Shown in pieces: positions 1-9,474 of a stretch of 64,000 bases of DNA. This stretch comes from Palsa-504 sp963808315 (lineage in GTDB: Bacteria; Actinomycetota; Actinomycetes; Streptosporangiales; Streptosporangiaceae). The stretch covers positions 1 to 64,000 of the forward strand of contig CAWEFK010000005.1 in assembly GCA_963808315.1 (NCBI GenBank), read 5' to 3'. Made by a program: the position numbers and the translations under genes. Below the pieces are notes generated by a model that saw only the letters and a program-made list of their open reading frames with translations, did no database searches and was not told where the DNA came from. Positions within the stretch are counted from its first letter, which is position 1, and every line of letters starts with the position of its first letter.

Positions 1-1
1 G

Positions 2-46
2 GCGCTGGCCGCGATCGGACGGCGCCTGAAGGAGGGGCAGTCATGA
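2..46 (+). CDS. C-terminal end of a probable RNA polymerase sigma factor (cut by window edge)
   Basis: Only the last 14 codons are present (ALAAIGRRLKEGQS then TGA). They are basic and helical, as at the end of region 4 of ECF or SigE-family sigma factors. The TGA overlaps the ATG of the next gene (ATGA), so the two are probably translationally coupled. The downstream membrane-anchored propeller protein and an ECF-type promoter in front of the next lipoprotein both suit a sigma factor here. The identification is inference from a short tail plus context. Confidence 0.4.
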   Translation, partial: ALAAIGRRLKEGQS

Positions 47-1324
47 AGAAAACCGAGGAACACCCGTGTGGTCCACGACAAGCGCGCTTGCCGGGACCGT
101 CCGCACGGTCCGGCCGAGCTCCCCCGCTCCCGGAGACGCCCGGGCGCGATTCGGTCACCCCCGGGCCCCGGACCCGGCCTGGCCTGGGTCGCGCCGCTGG
201 CCGCCGCCGCGGCGATCATCGTCATCGCCGCGGTCGGTGTGACGGCCAGTTCCCTGCTCGCCAGGCCCGGTACACCCCGGCCCGGCGCTTCCATTGCGCC
301 CGCCCACCGAGCGCCGGCTTTCTTGAACTCCGGTGTCCCGCCGTATTACGTGGCGGCTGCGGCGAACTCCTCGCTGACGGTCGTGCGGGCCACCGGACCG
401 GGGCCACGCTCGCCAGGATCACGACGAGGACGCCGGTCGCCAGCGTGGCCGGGGCCGCCGACGGCCGGACCTTCGTCCTTGACGAGCAGCGGTCGATCAT
501 GGGGGGCTCGGTGACGTGGGTGGGCCAGCCTGCGTTCTACCTGCTCCGGCTGACCGCGTCCGGAACCAGGGAATCTCTCACCCCGGCTCGCGGTCCCGGC
601 GATCCCGGACGGCACCGCGGCGTCGGGCCTGGCGTTGGCTCCCGACGGCAGCAAGCTCGCCGTCGACGTGGACTCCGACAGCTGGCCCCAGGCGCGGCTC
701 ATGAAGATCATGACCTACACGCTGGCCACCGGCGCGTCCCGTTCCTGGGCCACGAGCGGGATGACCAACGTGGATGCTCCCGCCGGATTCACCGGGTCGG
801 GTGTGGACGGTGCCCAGAGCATCTCGTGGACGGCGGACTCCCGCACGCTCGCCTTCGGCATGCGGAACACGTCCTGCATCGGCGTGCGCTTGCTCGACAC
901 CAGCGGCCGGGGGCACCACCTGATGGCGGACAGCCGGCTGGTCTTCGAGCAGAGCCCCCAGGATGTGGGCCGCAGCCTGAAGAACGCCGCGCCACCCTAT
1001 TACTTCGTCTCGTGCTCAACGGACGCGATGATCTCGATGGACGGCTCCGCGATCGTCTGCGGTTACGCAACGGGCACCGGGAAGACCACCACGATGGGGT
1101 TCGCCCAGTACTCGACCGTGACCGGGAAGATAAATCACGTCGTCGGCGTGGTCCATTTCGCGGGCCTGGCACCGACCGGCCTCTCCCTGTACTGGGTCAA
1201 CTCGACGGGCACGATCGCGATCGGGACCAGCGAGACGGCCCGCCGAGGCCGCATCGGCGTGATGAACGGAGATACGTTCACGCCACTGCCGGGAGTCACG
1301 GGGTTCGCCGCCATCGCGTGGTAA
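43..1324 (+). CDS. Membrane-anchored WD40/TolB-like beta-propeller protein, frameshifted; possible anti-sigma partner
   Basis: The product reads as a short cytoplasmic N-terminus, one membrane segment around base 195-265 (APLAAAAAIIVIAAVGVTA), a Ser/Thr/Pro linker and an extracytoplasmic domain with repeated propeller blades (SGLALAPDGSKLAVD, SISWTADSRTLAFGM). The coding frame changes near the start (base 67), near base 400 and again near base 590, so no single frame holds the whole protein. The ATG at 43 overlaps the stop of the preceding probable sigma gene. Membrane propeller proteins beside sigma factors are common in actinomycetes and may sense cell-envelope state. The anti-sigma role is inference; no zinc anti-sigma motif was seen. 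Confidence 0.55.
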
Positions 1325-1504
1325 GGCCTGGCGGGGATGACCCGCGCCCCCACGGGTGCCTGCCCGGGATTCTTGAGTGGACAGTTCCGATACCTGACTC
1401 TACCTGAGCGGACCCGCAGAAGCCCGCCCAGTTCCTTCCCCCGAACCCGGCTGCTGCCGTTGGACACGCCTGCGGTGCTGTCTGCGACCGGGCGGCGACG
1501 GAAG

Positions 1505-1530
1505 GGAACCATGCGGGGGGATGCCGCGTC
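1505..1530 (+). promoter_or_regulatory. ECF sigma-type promoter of the first lipoprotein gene
   Basis: GGAACC (1505-1510), a 16-base spacer, then CGTC (1527-1530). This is the classical group-IV sigma pattern (GGAAC-N16/17-CGTC). It lies 36 bases before the ATG at 1566. The same elements, with a 17-base spacer, precede the paralogous lipoprotein on the other strand at 18020-18046. Confidence 0.6.
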
Positions 1531-1565
1531 CAAGGGGCATCAGTTCCCGGCACTCAGGAGCAGTC

Positions 1566-2075
1566 ATGCTGAAGCGGATCCCCGTCAGCGCGGCGCTGAC
1601 CGCACTCGCGCTCACCGGGGCGCTGTGCGGCTGCGGCAGCGCCGCCCAGCACAGCACGTCCGCGGGGGCGGGGGCGAGCATGCCGTCATCCGCGACCGCG
1701 CCCGCCGGGTCGCCCTCGGCTGGCCGGAGCAGCTCCCCGGCGCCGGTCTCCGGCGCGCCGGTCATCTTCGCGGTCCGGCTCGGTCGCGGCTTCGGGCCCA
1801 GCACGCTGCGGATATCACCCGGCCAGCACTTCGTGGTGACCGTGGACTCCTCGATCAGGGCCAGCGGTCCCGGCGTGCCCGGCTCGTGCGCGGGCACCAC
1901 CACCCGGATCGATGGCGGCATGCTGACCGTGCGCTGCACGTCCGGAGCCTTCTACTACACCGCGCAGCGTCCGGGCACCGCCGAGCTGATGGCCACGGTG
2001 CGACCTCGCTGTGCCCGGGGCAGCCTGTGCCCGCAGTGGATCGCCGAAGCCACGCTCAAGATCACGATCCTGTGA
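1566..2075 (+). CDS. Secreted lipoprotein of unknown function (copy 1 of 2)
   Basis: A 170-residue protein. It has a lipoprotein signal peptide (MLKRIPVSAALTALALTG followed by a Cys-Gly-Cys lipobox region), a low-complexity Ser/Ala/Pro linker to about residue 60, and a compact domain with four cysteines (SCAG, VRCTS, RCARGSLC) that probably form disulfides. The start follows GGAG at 1557-1560. It is nearly identical in its C-terminal domain to the minus-strand protein at 17476-17982, and both have the same ECF-type promoter. It was probably duplicated recently and is under extracytoplasmic-stress control. No named family was recognised. Confidence 0.8.
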   Translation: MLKRIPVSAALTALALTGALCGCGSAAQHSTSAGAGASMPSSATAPAGSPSAGRSSSPAPVSGAPVIFAVRLGRGFGPSTLRISPGQHFVVTVDSSIRASGPGVPGSCAGTTTRIDGGMLTVRCTSGAFYYTAQRPGTAELMATVRPRCARGSLCPQWIAEATLKITIL

Positions 2076-2199
2076 TCGTGCCGTCACGCTGACCGCCCCG
2101 GGGCCGCGGAGTGCTTATGGGTGGCTTGTGAGTAGCTGGGACAGGACCTGAAGGCGCTTCTCGTGCCCAGGGCTTTTCTGGCTGCTGGGTGCAGATCGG

Positions 2200-3590
2200 C
2201 TAGCCCATGCCGCCGAACGCCGCGTCCATGGCGTGGAAGGACCACACGCCCAGGCCGAACATCGCCGTGACAACGGCGGCTGAGGTCAGGCCGGCCAGCC
2301 ATGCACGGCCGGGAATCCTGGTCACCAGCCAGGCGCCGAGCAGGGAGATCGCGCCGATCGCCGGAACGTAGAACCTGGCCGCCTGCAAGGTGTTTTCGGT
2401 AGGGTCATGTCGTCCAGTAGTACGCGGAGTACAGGCCCCAGACCGCGAACCACGACGCGGCCAGGGCCAGGCCGACCCACAGATCGCGGCGGGCCACCGC
2501 GCCGGCCTGGCCGCCGGCCCGCGCGCAGCACCAGCCCCCGCACGATGATCCACGCCAGCGCCACCAGCCCGAGCACCAGCATCGGCATGGCCTGCATCAG
2601 GTGCGCGGGCATGGTACCGCAGATTCGGCCCGATAGCGCCGAGGCCGAACGTGATCTCACCGGGCCGGTACCCGGTGGTCAGCGGGCCGCCGTAGACCAG
2701 GTCATCGAAGACGGCCACGCCGGCGCCGAAGACGGCCACCGAGGCAAGCCACCAGCACAGCGTGCGCGAGGGGCAGCCGCGCGGCCCGCAGCCGCCACGC
2801 CACGATCACGGCCACGACGGCGCAGCCGAGGATCACGATGTCGGTGTAGCGGACGAAGGTCGCGATCTCGAGCGCCACGAACCCGGCGAGGCCGGCCCAG
2901 GTGCGCCGCCGGGAACTGGCCTCGGTTGCCAGCACCGCCCACAGCAGGGTCCCGGAACCCGCCGCGATCAGCGAGGCGTCGGTGAACGTCGGCATGTAAT
3001 CGCGCCAGGCAAACACCAGCGCCGCTCCGGAGGAGCAGTACAGGCCCACCGCCGCCAGGCCGCCGAAGCGCCCGAGCCAGCGCCGGGCGCCGATGAACAG
3101 CCCGAGGCAGGCCAGGGCCCCGTAGAACAGCGGCGCCCACCGGATGATGCCGAGCGCCTGGAACGGCGCCGCGAGGAACGGATAGCCGGGGTCCTTCTCG
3201 CTGATATACCGCCCGTCGGCCAGCTCGACCCATTGGTTCGGGACCTGGCCGGCCGCGGGTCGCCCAGCTTGGCGTCCAGGGCATTGAGCTGCGCGCTTGA
3301 CAGCGTCAGGAAATCCCCCATCGGTGATCGCCACGATCGAATGGTCGGTAGGCGCCGTCATCGGGCTCTAGCCATCTGAGGCGCGACGGACAGGACCACG
3401 ACGCACAGCGCCGCGAACGCGACAGCGGCGAGCGCCGCTTCCACCCATACCAGGCGGATGCCGCGTCCCGCGCCCGCCGGCCGGTCGCGCGGCCCGGCAG
3501 CACGACCTCATCGCGGCTAGCGCTGGCGGACATCGCCGTTGCCTGCGACTGCATCGCCGTTGCCATACCGGGACGCGGGATTCGCTTCAT
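2200..3590 (-). CDS. Polytopic membrane protein, GT-C glycosyltransferase-like, frameshifted
   Basis: Joining frames gives about 450 residues. It has an N-terminal membrane anchor (ALAAVAFAALCVVVLSVAP), an extracellular loop with ADGRYISEKDPGYPFLAAPF, and then at least eight hydrophobic segments ending with TSAAVVTAMFGLGVW. The 'EKDPGYPFL' loop after the first membrane helix resembles the first loop of GT39/ArnT-like GT-C enzymes, which use polyprenyl-phosphate sugars. Frame changes occur near 3400, 3260, 2690 and 2480. The start at 3590 is the first Met of the minus-strand reading. The enzymatic role is inferred from fold and loop only. Confidence 0.55.
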
Positions 3591-3677
3591 GCCTGCAATC
3601 CTACGCCCGGGCAGGTGACATCAGCGCTACCGGCGATGTTGCACGGATGTCATCTCCGGCCGGCGCATACTGGAGGG

Positions 3678-4322
3678 ATGCGGGTGCTGGTGGTCGAGGA
3701 CCATGCGACGCTTGCCGGCCGGATCGCTCAGGGGCTGCGTCAGGCCGGGATGGCCGTGGACGCCGTCTACGACGGCGCGGCGGCGCTGGACGCCGCCGCG
3801 CAGACGGCCTATGACGTGATCGTGCTCGACCGCGACCTGCCGGTCGTGCACGGTGACCGGGTGTGCCGGACGGTGGCCGGCTCCGGCCCGCGGATCCTCA
3901 TGCTCACCGCCGCCGCCGACGTCGATGACCGGGTCGACGGGCTGGAGCTGGGCGCGGACGACTACCTCGGCAAGCCGTTCGTGTTCGCCGAGCTCGTCGC
4001 CCGCGTGCGGGCGCTGTCCCGCCGCGCGCCGTCCGCGCCGCCGGTCCTGCGCCGCGGGGACCTCACCGTGGACCGCGCCCGGCACCGCGCCAGCCGCGGT
4101 GGCCGCTCGCTGTCCCTGACCCGCAAGGAGTTCGGGATCCTGGAGATGCTGCTGGCCGCCGACGGCGCCCTGGTCAGCGCGGAGGAACTGCTCGAGCACG
4201 TGTGGGACGCCAACGCCGACCCGTTCAGCAACATCGTCTCGGTGACGATGGCCCGGCTGCGGCGCAAGCTCGGCGACCCGCCGCTGATCGAAACCGTGGT
4301 CGGCAAGGGGTACCGGATGTGA
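3678..4322 (+). CDS. OmpR/PhoB-family response regulator
   Basis: A 214-residue two-domain regulator. The receiver domain has the acidic pair (VVEDH), the phospho-acceptor Asp in VIVLDRDLP (about residue 51), the Thr of MLTAA and the Lys of LGKPF. A winged-helix DNA-binding domain follows (LTRKEFGILEMLL, SVTMARLRRKLGD, VVGKGYRM). The kinase gene begins at the stop codon (ATGTGA overlap), so the pair is coupled. GGAGGG directly abuts the ATG, and a CATACT -10-like hexamer lies 6 bases upstream, so initiation may be leaderless. The signal and regulon cannot be read from sequence. Confidence 0.92.
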   Translation: MRVLVVEDHATLAGRIAQGLRQAGMAVDAVYDGAAALDAAAQTAYDVIVLDRDLPVVHGDRVCRTVAGSGPRILMLTAAADVDDRVDGLELGADDYLGKPFVFAELVARVRALSRRAPSAPPVLRRGDLTVDRARHRASRGGRSLSLTRKEFGILEMLLAADGALVSAEELLEHVWDANADPFSNIVSVTMARLRRKLGDPPLIETVVGKGYRM

Positions 4323-5508
4323 GCCCGCCCGCGGCTGACCGTCCGGGCACGGCTGACCCTGCTCTATACCGGCCTGTTCGCCGTGTGCGGGGCGATCGTC
4401 GTGGCGGTCAGCTACACCCTGGTGGCGCAGCTGGGGGCGCCGGGGCAGGGCCAGCAGCCTTCTTCCTCTGCGTGCTCCGGCCAGCTTCGTGGCGCAGTGC
4501 CGATCCGAGCAGCTGAGCGCCCATCCCGACAAGCACGTCCTTGCCAAGTGCAACGCGTACTTCCAGCAGCAGGGCGCGCAAGACCAGCGTGACCTCACCC
4601 TGTCGCACCTGCTGCAGTACTCGCTGATCACGCTTGCCGTGGTCATCGCCCTCGCCGCGATCCTCGGCTGGATCGTCGCCGGGCGGGCGCTGCGCCCGGT
4701 GCACCGGATCACCGCGGCCGCCCGCGCCGCGTCGGAACACAACCTGTCGGCGCGGGTCGCGCTGCGCGGTCCCCGCGACGAGCTCCGCGAACTGGCCGAG
4801 ACGTTCGACGAGATGCTCGGCCGGCTCCAGGCCGCGTTCGAGGGCCAGCAGCGGTTCATCGCCAACGCCTCCCATGAACTGCGCACCCCGCTCGCCGTCA
4901 TGCGCACGACGGTCGACGTCGTGCTGGGCAACCCGGACAGCACGCCCGGCGACCTGCGCGGCATGGCGGCGGACATCCGCGCCGCGGTGGATCATGCCGA
5001 GCACCTCATCGGCGCGCTGCTCATCCTCGCGCGCAACGAGCGCGGGCTCACCGTCCACGAGGAGGTCGACCTGGCCACGGTCGCCGAAGACGTCCTCGAC
5101 ACCGCCGGCCTGGGCGACCGGCGGGTGCACGCCACGCTGGAGCCCGCCGTCATATCGGGCGACCCGGTGCTGGCCGAACGCCTCATCGCGAACCTGGTCG
5201 ACAACGCGGTCCGCTACAACGTCGCCGCCGGCGACATCTGGATCAGCACCCGCACCGCGGCGGGCAGCAGCCAGCTGACCGTGGCCAATACCGGCCCGGT
5301 CATCAGCCCGGCGGATGCCGACCGCATCTTCCAGCCGTTCCAGCGGCTCAGCGACCGCACCTCCCATGACGGCTTCGGACTCGGCCTGGCCATCGTCGCG
5401 TCCATCGCCGCGATCCACGGCGGCACCGTCACCGCCCGCCCCCGTCACGGCGGCGGCCTGGTGGTCGACATCACCTTCCCGTCACCCGGGCTTCGTAGAC
5501 GATGTTGA
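4319..5508 (+). CDS. Sensor histidine kinase, partner of the preceding regulator (frameshifted near the 5' end)
   Basis: A two-membrane-segment HAMP kinase. The first helix is GLFAVCGAIVVAVSYTLV, the second is ITLAVVIALAAILGWIVAG, followed by HAMP (RALRPVHRITAAARAAS). The H-box is IANASHELRTPLAVM (phospho-His near base 4875), the N-box NLVDNAVRYN and the G-box GFGLGLAIV. The natural start is GTG at 4319 overlapping the regulator stop. One frameshift right after it and one near 4480 split the N-terminal third; from 4489 on it is a clean reading of 339 residues. The periplasmic loop between the helices is short, so the stimulus may be membrane-related. Confidence 0.85.
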
Positions 5509-5580
5509 ACGGTGTTTCGGCGACACGGCGGAAGCGCCCAGGGAGTAGCCGCCGTTCAGAGGTTGGGAGAAAGCTTTAGG

Positions 5581-6399
5581 TCATGCGCGTCCGGCGCCCT
5601 CGGGTTTACGGGCTAGGTAGCCTACGACGTTGATCACGGCCCGCAGCGGCAAGCCCTCGCGCAGCTGCCCCTGAGCCTGCTCCACGGCCGCGCGATGGAA
5701 CTCAGCCTCGCCGACGTTCTGGATGGCCTCATACGCTGGCCCGGTAGCGGCCAGCGCCCGCGCGTACAGCTCCGGATCGGCGAACTCCCAGGCAAACGGG
5801 ACATCGATGCGCTCGACATCGACGAATCCGTGCGACGCGAGCAGCTGCTCGCCCGCGCCAGGCCGGCCCAGCGACACCATCACAGCCTGGTTGCCGACCT
5901 TCTCCGCCGCAGCAAGACGGAACGAAGCCAGCGCCCACACTCCCGGGGACACCTTCAGATGACCCCACACCGTCATCCCGAAGCGGCCGCCGGGGCGAAG
6001 CACCCGGTGGATCTCGGCCACCGCGTCTGGTGTGGTGCCCCAGATCCCGCGGAAGCTGGTGACAACATCGAACGACGCTGGGTCCCACGGCAGGTCATGC
6101 ATATCGCCGACCCTGATGTCGCATCCGGGGTTCCGGTCCCGGGCCACCGCCACCAGCCGGGGCGAGGCGTCGATACCAGAGCAGGAGGCGCCGCGCAGGC
6201 TAGCCAGCTCGACGGCGAGCCCGGACCCGCACGCCACATCGAGCAGCCGGTCTCCCGCATCGACGCCGAGCCGATGGTGCACAGCGACGTACTCGCGGCA
6301 GTTGCCCGGCTCGCTGAGCGTCGCGAAGTCCACCGCTTTGCGACCCCAGCCCTCGTCCACCATCGTCCACTGGGAATTGTCTGTGCCCGGCCTCGTCAT
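5581..6399 (-). CDS. Class I SAM-dependent methyltransferase
   Basis: An intact 272-residue protein with a Rossmann methyltransferase core: motif I LLDVACGSGLAVELA, acidic motif II (GIDASPRLV), motif III around VGDMHDLPWDPASFDVV and post-motif HRVLRPGGRFGMTVWG. It resembles UbiE/COQ5-like and small-molecule methyltransferases. The C-terminal part (GPAYEAIQNVGEAEF) resembles the substrate lid of actinobacterial family members of unknown substrate. It stands alone, convergent with the kinase gene and divergent from the small membrane protein at 6559. Confidence 0.85.
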   Translation of the reverse strand: MTRPGTDNSQWTMVDEGWGRKAVDFATLSEPGNCREYVAVHHRLGVDAGDRLLDVACGSGLAVELASLRGASCSGIDASPRLVAVARDRNPGCDIRVGDMHDLPWDPASFDVVTSFRGIWGTTPDAVAEIHRVLRPGGRFGMTVWGHLKVSPGVWALASFRLAAAEKVGNQAVMVSLGRPGAGEQLLASHGFVDVERIDVPFAWEFADPELYARALAATGPAYEAIQNVGEAEFHRAAVEQAQGQLREGLPLRAVINVVGYLARKPEGAGRA

Positions 6400-6479
6400 T
6401 GCGGTTCCTCCGCCCCGTCAAGTCCCCTGCTGCGCTGCTGACAACAAGATCGTAGGCCGCGGCGAGCACCAACCCGCCA

Positions 6480-6507
6480 TTGACGAGAACTATCAAAGTG
6501 ATATCAT
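6480..6507 (+). promoter_or_regulatory. SigA/HrdB-type promoter
   Basis: TTGACG (6480-6485), a 16-base spacer, then TATCAT (6502-6507). It sits in an unusually AT-rich patch and points at the small membrane protein starting at 6559. The -10 overlaps a GATATC palindrome. Confidence 0.6.
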
Positions 6508-6558
6508 ATTGCTAGACGGTCAGACGACCGGCACCACATAGCTATAGGAGGCATCCCG

Positions 6559-6861
6559 ATGAGCGCACCCATCTTCGACTACACGCCCTTCCGCAACCTT
6601 CGAGGAGGCCTGCGCGGGTGGTGGCTCAACCCCCCGCGACACGGCATCTACCGCCTGATCTCGCCCTGGGAGTACCGCCACCCTCGCTTCTACGGGGTCG
6701 GGCACATTACCGGCGGTAGTGTCGCGGCCGCCGCCGGCCTCATCTGCCTCTCGTTCAGCGTCTACGGATGGGCCGCCTTCTTCCTGGTGATCGGGGCACT
6801 GAATCTCGCGGGCGGCTACTGGTTCCTCACGATCGCTCGTGCCATAGCGGCCCGGACCTGA
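6559..6861 (+). CDS. Small two-helix membrane protein of unknown function
   Basis: A 100-residue protein with an AGGAGG ribosome site 7 bases before the ATG. The N-terminal half is soluble with many aromatic and Pro residues (PPRHGIYRLISPWEYRHP). Two hydrophobic segments follow (GGSVAAAAGLICLSFSVY and FFLVIGALNLAGGYWFL). The strong promoter at 6480 and good ribosome site suggest high expression. I do not recognise the family. Confidence 0.7.
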   Translation: MSAPIFDYTPFRNLRGGLRGWWLNPPRHGIYRLISPWEYRHPRFYGVGHITGGSVAAAAGLICLSFSVYGWAAFFLVIGALNLAGGYWFLTIARAIAART

Positions 6862-6899
6862 GCCTGGCCGGCACCGCCGGGATGACGATGCCCGTCCTT

Positions 6900-7076
6900 G
6901 CGCGCTTCCCGGAAGGGAGAATTCCCGTCTGGGAGTGACCGAAGGCCGACCCGGTGCTCGAGGCTTCCGGGCGGCTCAGGAGCAGAAGTCCCGGGCCGGC
7001 CAGGTCCAGGTCCGGATTGACCGAATCGATCCGGACCAGGGCGTCGAGCAGGTCCAGGCTCGCCGGCCGTGGTCAC
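6900..7076 (-). pseudogene. N-terminal relic of an M20-family peptidase/deacylase
   Basis: On the minus strand a GTG at 7076 is followed, after one frame change, by LDLLDALVRIDSVNPDLD, the hallmark opening of ArgE/DapE/YgeY-type M20 enzymes. The reading then decays within about 20 codons; the metal-binding domain is absent. It lies 70 bases after the diaminopropionate ammonia-lyase-like gene on the same strand. In enterobacteria a ygeX-type lyase sits beside a ygeY M20 gene, so a partner has probably been lost here. Confidence 0.5.
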
Positions 7077-7146
7077 GGCTGGTGCGCCAGGTGAGGGCTC
7101 CCGGCGGGAGCCCAGAGCCGGTCCCGGCCGATCCGCACGGTGCGGG

Positions 7147-8181
7147 TCACCGGGTGTTCCCTTCCGTGCTGAGCAGAACGACGACGGCGTCGTCACCCAC
7201 GTCAAGATCGGCCCGCCGCACGGGGTCGGCCAAGGCGGCTCGCACCCCGGCCAGGGTAGCTGCCCCGCTAGGACCCGAGGAGACGCCGAACCGGCCGAGG
7301 TCCGCCACGGCGCGGAGCGCGTCGGTGTCGCTGACGACGATGGCCGCGTCGCAGCCGTCCCGCAGCACCGGCCACGCGGAGGCGGACACGGTGCCGCAGT
7401 TGAGCCCGGCCATCACCGTCGCCGCGGTCGCCACCGTGGTGGCCCGCGCGGCCAGCAGGCTCGCCAGGACGCAGGCCGCGGTGTCTGGTTCGACCGACAG
7501 CACGCTGGGATGCGCGGTACCCGGGCGCCGGTAGTGGCGGATGACTGCCTCGGCCAGCGACCCGACCCCGACCGGGACCGCGAGGAGGTCCGGTGCCGCG
7601 CCGAGCTGGGTGTCGATCTCGTCGAGCAGCGTCTGGTAGCCCTGCACGGTCCAGGCGGCGACCCGCTCGTAGCCGGTCCAGGCCGTGTCCTGCACCAGGG
7701 CGCGGCCGGGCTGATCGCCGGCGAAGGCCGCGGCCCGGTGAACCGCGTCGTCGTGGTCGCCATCGACCCACACGACCCTCGCTCCCTCGTCCGCGATCCG
7801 AGCGGCGGTCTCCGGCAGCATCACCTTGGGGACGAATACGGTCGCCCCGACACCGAAATGGGCCGCCATCCGGGCGACCGCGTGGCCGTGGTTGCCGTCG
7901 GTGGCGGCCACCAGCATGGCCCCGGGGTACGCCTGGAGCACCTGGTGGCAGGCCCAGGAGGCGCCGAGGATCTTGAACGCCGGCAGTCCCAGCCGCGACG
8001 ACTCATCTTTTACCAGCAGCCGGCCGACCCCGAGCTCGGCGGCGAGTTCGGGCACCGGGATCAGCGGGGTGGGCGTGTAGCCCGGCAGCGACTGGTGGAA
8101 GGCGCGAGCGTCACCCGGCACGGGCGAGCAGCTGCGGTCCCGGGCGGCTGGCGAGCTGTACCACGATGTCATGCCGCTCAT
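7147..8181 (-). CDS. Diaminopropionate ammonia-lyase-like PLP enzyme
   Basis: A 344-residue fold-type II PLP enzyme. It has the PLP lysine in GLPAFKILGASWA (about residue 70), the Asn loop ATDGNHGHAVA, a phosphate-binding loop (PVGVGSLAEAV) and FGVSSGPSGAATLAG near the C-terminus. This combination fits YgeX-like lyases that release ammonia and pyruvate from 2,3-diaminopropionate; threonine dehydratase-like activity is the main alternative. It is slightly shorter than the usual 370-400 residues. It is divergent from a LysR regulator across 81 bases, the classic arrangement for LysR control of an amino-acid catabolic gene. Confidence 0.8.
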   Translation of the reverse strand: MSGMTSWYSSPAARDRSCSPVPGDARAFHQSLPGYTPTPLIPVPELAAELGVGRLLVKDESSRLGLPAFKILGASWACHQVLQAYPGAMLVAATDGNHGHAVARMAAHFGVGATVFVPKVMLPETAARIADEGARVVWVDGDHDDAVHRAAAFAGDQPGRALVQDTAWTGYERVAAWTVQGYQTLLDEIDTQLGAAPDLLAVPVGVGSLAEAVIRHYRRPGTAHPSVLSVEPDTAACVLASLLAARATTVATAATVMAGLNCGTVSASAWPVLRDGCDAAIVVSDTDALRAVADLGRFGVSSGPSGAATLAGVRAALADPVRRADLDVGDDAVVVLLSTEGNTR

Positions 8182-8262
8182 TGTCCCGGTCGGAATTCAT
8201 CAGGTCCAGCGCGGAAACCCGCACGGTATCGTGAAGTAAAACTGATGCTTCGAGGAGGCGGT

Positions 8263-9174
8263 GTGCTCGACCTGCGGCGCCTGCGGTTGCTCCGGGAACT
8301 CGCCAGGCGCGGGACCATCACCGCCGTGGCGCAGGCGCTGTCCTACAGCCCGTCCGCGGTGTCCCAGCAGCTCACCGCGCTGGAGAAGGAAGCCGGGGTG
8401 CGCCTGCTCGAGCCCGTCGGCCGCCGCGTCCGGCTCACCCCGCAGGGCGACCTGCTCGTCGCGCACACCCAGGTCCTGCTGGAGGACATGGAGCGGACCG
8501 AAGCGGCGCTGGCCCGGTCCCTGAACGAGACCGCCGGCACGCTGCGCGTCGCCGCGTTCCAGACCGCCGTCCTGGCTCTGGTCCCGCACGCGCTCATCCA
8601 GCTCGCGCGGCAGCACCCCTCGCTGCGCGTCGAGATCACCGAGCTCGAACCGGAAGCCGCCATCCCCGCCCTGGTCGCCGGCGAGTTCGACCTGGTCCTC
8701 GGGGAGGAGTACCCGGGACACCCGCTGCCCCGCCCGCGCGAGACCGAACGGCAGGACTTGCTCACCGACGAACTCCGGCTGATAACCCCGGCCGGATGGA
8801 GCGAGCGGTCGCTGCCCAGCCTGGCCACGCGCCCGTTCGTGCTGGAGCCCGTCGGCACCACCGCCCGGGAATGGGCGACGGCGGCCTGCCGGGACGCGGG
8901 GTTCGAGGCCGATGTGCGCTACACCTCCACCGACCTGCAGATCCACCTGCGACTCGTGGAGAGCGGCCTCGCCGCCGCCCTGCTGCCCGACCTGTCGGGC
9001 GCCGGCGACCGTCACGACGTGCTAGCGCACCGACTGCACGGCCGTCCGAGGCGACAGATCTACACGACCGTACGGCGCGGCGCCACGCACCATCCCAGGG
9101 TCCAGGCGTTCACCAGCGCCCTGGTAGCCCATCGGCACCGGTCCGACCTGGCGGTTACTCGACTTCGGCCTTGA
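8263..9174 (+). CDS. LysR-family transcriptional regulator
   Basis: A 304-residue protein with an N-terminal winged HTH (LRRLRLLRELARRGTI, YSPSAVSQQLTALEKEAG) and a LysR effector domain (GTLRVAAFQTAVLALVPHAL, FDLVLGEEYPGHPLP). The GTG at 8263 is preferred over the in-frame ATG at 8245 because GAGGAGG (8252-8258) lies at the right distance. It is divergent from the PLP lyase, its likely target. The 3' end overlaps the convergent relic at 9155 by about 20 bases. Confidence 0.88.
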   Translation: MLDLRRLRLLRELARRGTITAVAQALSYSPSAVSQQLTALEKEAGVRLLEPVGRRVRLTPQGDLLVAHTQVLLEDMERTEAALARSLNETAGTLRVAAFQTAVLALVPHALIQLARQHPSLRVEITELEPEAAIPALVAGEFDLVLGEEYPGHPLPRPRETERQDLLTDELRLITPAGWSERSLPSLATRPFVLEPVGTTAREWATAACRDAGFEADVRYTSTDLQIHLRLVESGLAAALLPDLSGAGDRHDVLAHRLHGRPRRQIYTTVRRGATHHPRVQAFTSALVAHRHRSDLAVTRLRP

Positions 9175-9394
9175 CCGAGTCGATGAGATCGTCTCGCCCG
9201 ATGCCGGTCCACGCTTCGCGGGCCGCGCGCCAGTAGCGGTCCCGTTGGCTGTCTCCCGAGGTGATCCGCGCCAGGCAGACAACGGCCCAGCCGATAGAGT
9301 AGGGATCCGGGATGGCCTGGTGCAGCCGCAACGCCTGCGGAAACTCCCGCAACTCCGCCGTGTGACTCAAGAACACCCGCCGCGGCCCCGCCAT
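9155..9394 (-). pseudogene. Internally deleted DUF4062/TPR protein: both ends kept, middle gone
   Basis: An 80-residue open reading begins MAGPRRVFLSHTAELREFP, the conserved opening of large actinobacterial DUF4062 (TIR-like) proteins with NB-ARC/TPR regions. It continues in frame with AIPDPYSIGWAVVCLARI and WTGIGRDDLIDSVKAEVE, the conserved last TPR unit of the same proteins. Normal members have several hundred residues or more. The intervening effector, ATPase and repeat regions are missing; the join lies near base 9335, where GTTGCGG occurs on both sides. It is either a dying gene or a miniature derivative. Confidence 0.6.
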
Positions 9395-9474
9395 AACCAA
9401 ACGCTACGCCCGCCACCCACCCACCGCAGCCCGTTGACGGGCCAATCTGTCGCGGCGGGGAGGGGCCTGGCCGC

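Noticed and set aside
1511..1566. A conserved upstream open frame in the leaders of both lipoprotein genes
   Set aside because: The ATG in the leader is the same in both copies but the frames diverge after a G-run; the conserved part is better explained by the promoter.
6895..6935. A transcription terminator after the small membrane protein
   Set aside because: Only a very short GGGA/TCCC pairing is visible and no strong stem or T-run follows.
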